The position numbers and the translations under genes are program-made. The notes below the pieces were generated by a model that saw only the letters and a program-made list of their open reading frames with translations, had not been told where the DNA came from and made no database searches. Shown piece by piece: positions 49,601-58,600 of a DNA stretch of 64,000 bases. Location of the stretch: NCBI GenBank assembly GCA_022747635.1, contig JAKTNV010000004.1:18972969-19036968 (forward strand), read 5' to 3'. This stretch comes from Hetaerina americana (taxonomy: Eukaryota > Arthropoda > Insecta > Odonata > Calopterygidae). Numbering within the stretch: position 1 is the first letter of the stretch; the number at the start of each line of letters is the position of its first letter.

Positions 49601-52600
49601 GGTTCCCAGCCCAGCATTTTTAGCATGTCAGACACACTCTCCATCCTCCTATGCTTCCCCAGTACATATCGGGCAGCCTTTCTTTGCACCTTTTCCAGTT
49701 TTTTAATATGACCTTCTTCATGAGGGTCCCATACAAGAGAAGCGTACTCTAAAATTGGTCTTACTAGGGTCTGATAAGCCTTCTCCTTGGTTGCTCTAAC
49801 GCTCCCTTTGAGGTTTCTCATTACCCAATGAAGAGTTTTGAAAGCTTTCTTATAGATGTACTCCACATTTAGCCCCCACCCTAAGTCCTTAGTTAAATAT
49901 ACACCTAAGTATTTGACAGTATCACTTCCAGGAATGACATTTTCTGAGAATTTATATTCCCTATTGTTTCCATTTACCTTATTGCTAAAAGTGATGGATT
50001 TGCATTTGTTAACATTAATATCCATCCCATTTTTTGTCACCCAATCTGCCATTTTATTAATGTCCCTCTGAAGTTTGTCGCAGTCTCTGTCATTTTCGAC
50101 TTTCCTGTAGGTAATACAGTCGTCTGCAAAAAGTCTTATCTGAGAATTAATATTTATTGGGAGATCATTTATATATATTAAAAACAATAGCGGGCCAAGT
50201 ACGCTTCCTTGTGGGACTCCCGATGTTACCCTTGCTTTTTCAGAATACACTTCTCCTAATTTGACCCTTTGTGTTCGACCTTCCATGAAATTTCTGACCC
50301 AAGAGATTACTCTTCCATCTGTGTGTAGTGGCAATTGGCCCATCTTAAGCATTAAGCGATCGTGGTCTACTTTGTCAAAGGCTTTTGACAGGTCGACTAT
50401 GATAGCATCCACCTCTATTCCCGCATCCATAGAGTCGAACATTTCTTGGCAGAACCCTAATAGCTGAGTTTCACAAGAGTGTCCTTTTCTAAAACCGTAT
50501 TGGCAACTATACAACCAATTCTCACTCTCCCACAGGTCCCAGAGATAATCAGCCATTATCTTTTCTAATAGCTTGCATACCACTGATGTCAAGCTTACCG
50601 GTCTATAATTATCAACTAGTGCCTTATCTCCTCCTTTGAAAATTGGCGTAACATATGCCTCCTTCCAAGCATTTGGCAGGGCATTATTGTTTAACGTAAC
50701 ATTGAATAAATGATTTATATAATTTGAAACTACACTACCGCCCAATTTAAGGAAGTCAATTGAGATACCATCTGGCCCTTTTGATTTATTTGCCCTCATT
50801 TTCATAATTTTTTTATAAATTTCTGCGCTCGTCGTTTTAATACTTTTGGTATTTAATATTTTTTCGCCTCCTTGTTGACTCAGAGATGAATCTACAGGAT
50901 CCTTTTTATTTACCATAACCTTAAATACACTAGCATACCAATTATTAAACGTATTAGCCTTTTCCTTATCATCAACGATTAGTGTCCCATCCTCTTTTTT
51001 TAAAGCTGTTATGTTTTCCCTGTTGTCTTTCCTCCTCCGGAGGTACTTGTAAAATTTATTTCCATTATCTATCCCGATTATTTTCTGTAGAAAACTATCT
51101 TTGGCTATTTTCTTTTCTCTATTCAATTCACAAACTAATTTTTTGTAAATTATGAGCCATTCCGAGCTCTCGTTCCGTTTTTTGTGAATCACTCTCAGTT
51201 TTTTCTTCAAGGATCTAATTTTGCGGTTGTAGAACTCTGGATTAGTATTTTCTTTAAGAATTTTTTTCGGGACAAATTTATTTAATCCCTCCTCCATTAT
51301 CCCCTTAAATGTTTTCCAGATTTCTTCTACATTCTGCCCACCACTTACCCATTGCGAATACTTTTCCCTTAAAAAGGTCTGGAACCCTTCCCTATCACCC
51401 CGTTTATATTGCCAAACTATCTTTTTGTTTACTAGCCCCTTATACTGAGCCCTCTCCCAGTTTAGATATATACGCACAGCTGAATGGTCACTTATTCCTG
51501 GAAGGACATCGACTTCCCCTACCCACTTTTTCGGTCTCACAAGTATGACGTCGAGGATTTTTCCCCCGCTCGTGGGTTTTTCCACCATCTGTACAAAACC
51601 CTCTTCGTTTATAAGACAACTAACGATTTCTTGGGACTTCCCACCCCCCACCGTGACCTCGTCTGCCGACCATTGAATACCTGGAAGGTTCAAGTCCCCC
51701 GCTATGAGGGTGTGATCCTCAGGGTTAGCCGAGTATATGTCTGCTAATACCTCGACTGCGTACATCCCTTCGTTGGGGCTTCTGTACCGTGAATCTAAGC
51801 TAATGAATGTGAAGTTGATGTTTTATTTGCATTGATTTTCATCTATAGAGAGCAGATCAGTTTGTAAAAAAATATGTTAATTTAAGTTATGCAAATTAGG
51901 TTTCACTGTACTTGGAATATGTAGTTGGAGGGATGCTGTATGTGATTTATGTTGATATGTAATTTAAATAAAAATTGTTATTTAATAATAAATATTTTTG
52001 AATTTGGTTCCAATTTTTTAAGTGATTCTATTAGGCTTTGAAATTATAGGTTCAGTATTAAATACATAAAAATGACTGATAACTTTCTGTTTTGTTACTG
52101 TGTTGAATTTTGCACCGATAATGAGCAATTTTTCTTCCTTTGACAATTTAGACAACATGGATTCTTAAAAAGTCTCTTTTTGGGAGGTAATTGCCAGAGC
52201 TCAAATTGTTAAATGTAAAAGTGTTCAAATAGGTAAATTTGGGAACAGCATGATCAATGCGGACTGTTTCCTGGGAAGAACCAGATTCAGATCTCAATTT
52301 ATTTAGTTGGAAATAGAATTGGATTTAGTAAATTTAAAGAGTAGTATCTGATTCGGAGAGATAAAAGGGAAGACAGTTTAGGAAATGAATTGTAAAAGCA
52401 ATAATATGATCAAAAAGGAAGGAGTGTCAGCTGGCTGTAGAGAAAATAGTGAGTTTGGAGAGAGTTGGGTGCTGTAAAGGAAAAATGGGGACATGAAAAA
52501 AAGGATATGGAAAGCTACCAAAGAAACTATAGGAATATTAAATAGGGAAAGGGCAAAGAAACCATGGATTACAAATGAGTTGATTAGAAAGATGATAGAT

Positions 52601-55600
52601 GGACATGGAAGAATGTAAATACAGAGTTAGGTAGAAAGAAGTACAAAGATTTAAATAGTAAATTAAGATGGGTAACAAATAAAGCAAAAGAAGGGTGGTG
52701 GAGGCATAGTGTGAGGGTATAGAAAGTTTGCAGAGAAAGGGTTAAATTGGTGCGATATAGGAGAAGATTAAAACACTTCGGGAAGTAAAAAGGGAAAAGA
52801 ATTGCAAACAATCAATGGTAACTATAAACACATTAATCAACCTGAGGGTCGGTTTGGTAGGTGATGGTAGGGGTCACCCAGTACCAAGCCCAATGGAATG
52901 TGAAATTCACACATCAGGATAAGGGGAAGGGGGGGGGGGGCAGTTCCTTACCCCAATCAAAGGTAAGCCAGGAAAAACATTAGTTGAATCAAAAAAGATC
53001 CAGAGAGAAGGAAGGAATGTAAAATAAGGATGTGGGGGTATGCAATATTCCCATAGATGTTTGTTTTAAGGGTGGGAGGAAGAGTTTTATGGACTAATTC
53101 ATAGCATTTATGAGGTAGGGATTTGCTGGAAGACTGTCATCAGTTTTAGTTTCTATCTAAAAAAATGGAAAAGGCTTAATATTTGAGGAATGCAAAAATA
53201 TAAGTTTCATTTTACACGCAGTTAAAATGTTTCTCAAATCATGAATAAGAGGATGGAGGACAGGGTAAATGAATACCTGAGGGATAATCACTTAGGGTTC
53301 AGGAAGGGGAGAGGTGCATGTAATGGCATAGCGGTAATGAGATCACTAGTAGAGAGAAACAGAGGATTCATTCAGGGTGTATTTGTCTGTTTTGTAGATT
53401 TCAAGAAAGCGAATGGAGTGAATTGGGAGGAACTAATAAATGTGTTGCAGAAAGTAGGAATTGATTGGAAGAGCAGTAGATTTATCTGCAATCTGTACTA
53501 GTCACAGACTGCACAGTTGTGAGTTGTAAATGGAGTGACTGGATGGGCAGAGTTAAAAGGACTAAAGTAGGGGTTTCCATTATCACCTGTGGTTTTCAAA
53601 GTATTGTGGAGGCAATGGTAAATGATGCATGGGAAGAACTGAGGGTAGGGCTGAAAAATGGTGGGGATTTAATACACCGGGCTTGCCAAGTCAGTCAGTC
53701 AGCCAAAAGGTTGCAAACTCAGCTGAGTACATTGAAAGGTCAGCACGATAGGTATGGACATTGAGTGGTGATATAAATGGGCCGGGATGTTGATTAGTAA
53801 TGGGATGAAAAGTCTCGTTAAAACTTTGATACAGGACACAGTTTTGTATAGTGCGAAAAGATGGTAATGGAAGCAGGATGATAGGGATAAATTGGATGCT
53901 TTTGGAATGTGGGTGTGTTGAGTGTTGGGAAAGGTGAAGTGGGCTGAAAGGAAAACAAACGAGGAAGTGCTAGGTATAATTAGAGAGGAGAGTGGATTGT
54001 TGGGAGAAATCAAAAGTAGGCAGGAAATGATGTAGAGCATTTTGATAAGGAATGGGATGTTGAAGATTGTGATCAAGGGGGAAAAGCATTGGGCAATTAA
54101 GGAAGGGGAAGGAATAGAATAGGCATGATGGATTGAACGAAAGGAGGAAAGAAGCATGTGGAATTTAAGAGGGACTTAGCGTAGTGTTCAATCAGGTTGT
54201 TTTTATTGTTAGTAGAGGCAAGTGAATGTTTTTTTGTACAATTGTACAGGTTGTGTCCATACGAAACCTACCTTAACCAGTAGGATACATATAGAAACGT
54301 AAGCTGTAGTGTGGAGATAGAGTAAAGAATGATATCCAAACCTACCTAAGGGATTACTTCATGGTATTAAAGATTAATTAGAATGTTTTTCAAATATATT
54401 TTAATAAAAGAATTTTTTATGATTATGTTAACATTGTTTTAATTGTAAATTATATTATGAATATTATATAATTTATATTGCATGTAGTTATATTTCATAT
54501 GAATGTGATGCATTTATTATTTCCTGCTTGTTGATATTTCTTATGTAACAAGTTGATCAATGTCTATTTCCCTTAAATTTTTTGGTAGAGTAAACCATTT
54601 TGGATAATGGCTAAGGCTGTTCGAGACTTTGTGGAGAATGAGGGAGGAGGATGTCTTCCACTTTGTGGCACTCTTCCTGACATGACAGCGCAGACATCCA
54701 AATATGTTGCCCTTCAACAAGTGTAAGTTTTGGTGCATCCTCTATGAGAAACTGACTGTATTTATCTTTGAGCATAACAGAGGTGCCCTGCCATCAAGGG
54801 GTGATTGAAGTGTTTTGGAAGTGCAAAATCAGAATTAATATCCTTAAATGGCTTCATTGAAATTATGAAACATTTAAATTATTTCTCCCTGAATTTTTAA
54901 ATGAAAGTTAAAATAATTGTGACTGAATTCCAATGTTTTTAGCATATAAATAGCTGTTTATACTCAGGAAAACATGTTTAACAAGATTAAAAATAGAGTG
55001 AAGGAAAAACAGGCCATTATCACTCACGCTTTCAATGGTTATGTGGAGGAATTGCATAAAGAGGCATGAAAAGAGCTAGAAATGATAGTCTGAGAAATTT
55101 GTGACTTTGTTACAAGGGAGCTTCAGTTAGCCAGTCAGTCTATGGGTTGCATTCATGCTCAGCACATTGAAAAATCATTGTGATAGTTATGGTATGAGAA
55201 TCAATTTAAACAAAATGAAGTGATAGGGTTTTTGAGAAAGAGAAGGCTAATGTAAATGTAATTAGAAGGCATAGACCAGAGCTGTTGGAACAGTTGACCC
55301 ATCTTCAATGTATTTTAGACTAAAATGGTCAAAGTAGTAAGATCATCAGGAGAAAAATTGCATTAGGCGAAGGAGCTTTCACAATGGGGGTGGTGCTGAT
55401 GCCAGGGACATTGAGAAAAGATTAGGGAAAGTTTTTATAAGGCATCAAAGCTTGTTCATTAAAGCAAAATGATATGCGTGCTTTTGAGTCTTTTGAGATG
55501 TGGGTGTAAAGCAAGATAAGCAAGATTGAAAAGGTTCAATAAATGGAAAGGGAATGAACTGAAGAGGCTAGACATAGAGAGGGGAGAGGAAAGAGAGGAT

Positions 55601-58600
55601 TGTTGAGATAAATACAAAGGAGGTAGGAATAGTAGATGCAGAGCATTTTGATTAGTCATGGAATGATGGAGACTAGGGTGAAAGGGGAACATTTGGCAAT
55701 TTGAGGTAGGGGGTAAAATATTAGGCAGATTGGATGGAATAAAGGGTGGTGATGCCAGGTAGGATGCAGGATTGCCCACTGGCAAGGATTATGGATGGTG
55801 GGGAAAAAGAGGTTTGCTGAGAGAAATGTAAAGGAGATGGTCAAGTTGGATGCAGAGCATATTGATTGCCATTGGAGTGTACAGGGTATAATATTAAGCA
55901 ATCGAACTAGGGAAAGGAAAAGGATAGGGATGTTGGATGGAGTAGTAGTAGTAGTTTTGAGGGGAGGTGACCGACAGCTAAGATCATTTGCGCCATAGGG
56001 GATGGACAGGAAAGGATGAAGGGTGGAGAGAAACCCGGCGTCGGCATTAGCCTACTCTTTACGAAAGGCGCCAAGGGGTCCGCAGTTCAACGTCCCATCC
56101 GACAGACGGTGTACTCACTCAAAGTGCCCTCCACAAAGCACCTCAAGTAGGGATCGAGATACCTCTGAAAAATATTCAACACTGCTGGGATTTGAACCCG
56201 TGCCCTCAGGGTGGGAAGCCAGTACGTTAGCCACCGCAACATCTCGATCCCCCATGTTGGATGGAATGAAGGGAAGTGGAATGTATGCAAAATTGAAATA
56301 GAGCTTTTAGTGTGGGTTGCATTGTTGAGGTTCAATTGTTAAGGATGAGATATGTATGGGTAGCTAATTTTTTTGTCAATCCAAAAGCTGCTTTAAATGA
56401 TAGACAACCTAATGATAATAATATATTTTGAGGATCAGTGGCACAGACATGTTAGTTAAAAAAGAAACTTTTAATTTGTTTCTTTGCTAAGAAATACATG
56501 ACCATAATAGTATATTATTTACTTTCATTTTGTCTCTCTTGTGTGTATTTAAATTGTAAATATAGAAGAGACTGCCTTGGGTGGTGGTTTATTGGTTGAG
56601 TTAGAAACAACATCTTTCATTGATCATCAAACTAAATGGCATATTCAAACTAATCATCAAACTAAATAGAACTAAAGGGTACATATATTGCTAGTATGTA
56701 TCTGGGTCACGGTAGTCCAGGGGGTAGGACTACCAGAGGGTCCCAGGTTCGATTCCCGGGCAAGGCACTCTGGGCACCTGCAGCTCCACCCAAGCTATGT
56801 GATTTTTTGAGTACCAGGTCTTCCTGGGAAACCATAACTGGCACATGGAAAGGAACTGGCCCCCCTACCCTGATGTGTGAATTTCACATGCCGTCGGGCT
56901 TAGTACTGGGTGAACTCTACCATTACCTACTAAACAGATCTTCGGGTTGATTACTGTGTTTATGGTTTTTTTTATATTTGTATCGTTAAGTACATAGGTA
57001 CTTTAAATGGATGTACCAAGCACTATTTGATATGTCAAAGCCACATCTCTCCTCTCAGCCTATAAGGTAGAGTAAAATACATCAGTTAAATTGAGAATGT
57101 ACGTATGTAAAATCAACCCAAAGGAATTTCCTGTTGTGTTATATTTTAGAGTTTTTGTAGCATTTAACAAGGTTTTTCTTTAGCCCGAACCAGAAGGATG
57201 TAGTCCAAAAGTACGGTTTGCAACACTTAAAATCATTGTCTGTAGTTTTCATGATTTTAATAATCTTGAAAAATACAGTAAGATATGGGTGCAGAAGTTT
57301 GTGACCAAATTTTCACAAATAAATTTTTTTTCTGCATCGATAACTTAATTAATCGTGATTAAAAATTGTTATTGTTTCTGTAGTGATACCTTAAAAAATT
57401 AATTTTATGTTTTCTCTATTGTCTGAAGCTCGTTTTAAGTAAAGTGTTAAGTAAGCATTCCATGATATTTATCAATGGTGTACTTAACTGTTATTACTTT
57501 TTGTATTTCTCATGCTATCACTAAATTCTTTCAAATCGTTACTCGTAGTTATATTAAGGTAATGTTTTGACATTGCCTATCAGAAAATTGTTTGCAAGTC
57601 ACCATTTCAAAAAAATAGTTTGCTTAAAAGCTGGAAAGACATTTTTGGTTAATTTTTTCACATAGTGTATTTCTTCCAGGTATCAGGAACAAGCTGCCAA
57701 GGATGTAGAAATTGTATATCGTAGAGTCCAGCAGTTATTGCATCAGTTGAATCAACCATCTGACACCATCCTTGAAAAAGATGTAAAACTTTTCTGCAAA
57801 GAATCCAGAAATTTATATGTTGTTAGAGGAAGGCCAATTTCAGATGAATATGATCCTAAAACTGCCAATGTTCAGGAAATATGTAAGTAATTGCAATTAT
57901 AATTAGAGTAAATTTTTTATGTATGGAATGGAGAATTATGTAGAATATATATTTTTATATAGAGAATAGGGAGAAATCATAGCAACCAAGCAACAAACTA
58001 TTCATTTCAGGTAAACTACATTTGTTAGGATATACAGGGTACGGAGCTTATATCCAGACATTCGTTGAAACTTACGTTTGAAAGCAAATTAATTTAAAGA
58101 AATGCAAGTCAAAATCAAAATCCTTTTGTATGCAAGTTGTGATACCTGTAAAGAGTAACTCAATTTAACCCCTTTCGGTTGCAATGACCGCCTCCAATCT
58201 TGTCTTGAATTGATCGCGCACACTCTTTCAAACAGCGCTGTTAATATTTGCAAATGCTGCTACGATAGCGGGTTTTAGAGATGTGATATTAGGGTACCTC
58301 ATTTAATTGGTAACTCTTTCGACTATGCTGCGAACATAATAGTCGAGGGGGTTCAAGTCCGGGCTATTCAGGGGCCAGAACTCCTATACCCAGAACATGT
58401 CAATGTAATCTAAGAGTCAGTTTTGGACTAAATGACTCATATGAGCTGCTGCATCGTCCTGTCGAAAGACATATTGTTTCCCCAAGGCCACAGTTAACGT
58501 CCACGGTTTCGCAACATTCTTCAAAATCTGCGGATAGACTTCTTTTGTGATAGTTTGTTCCTTTTTAAAGAAATTTGGTGGCATAATATCACCCTCACTG

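Noticed and set aside
49856..50467. Plus-strand open frames across the LINE
   Set aside because: Shadows of the minus-strand reverse-transcriptase frame.
53699..54157. 152-codon minus-strand open frame
   Set aside because: Antisense of the plus-strand LINE C-terminus; the product is low-complexity Ser/Pro/Leu without a domain.
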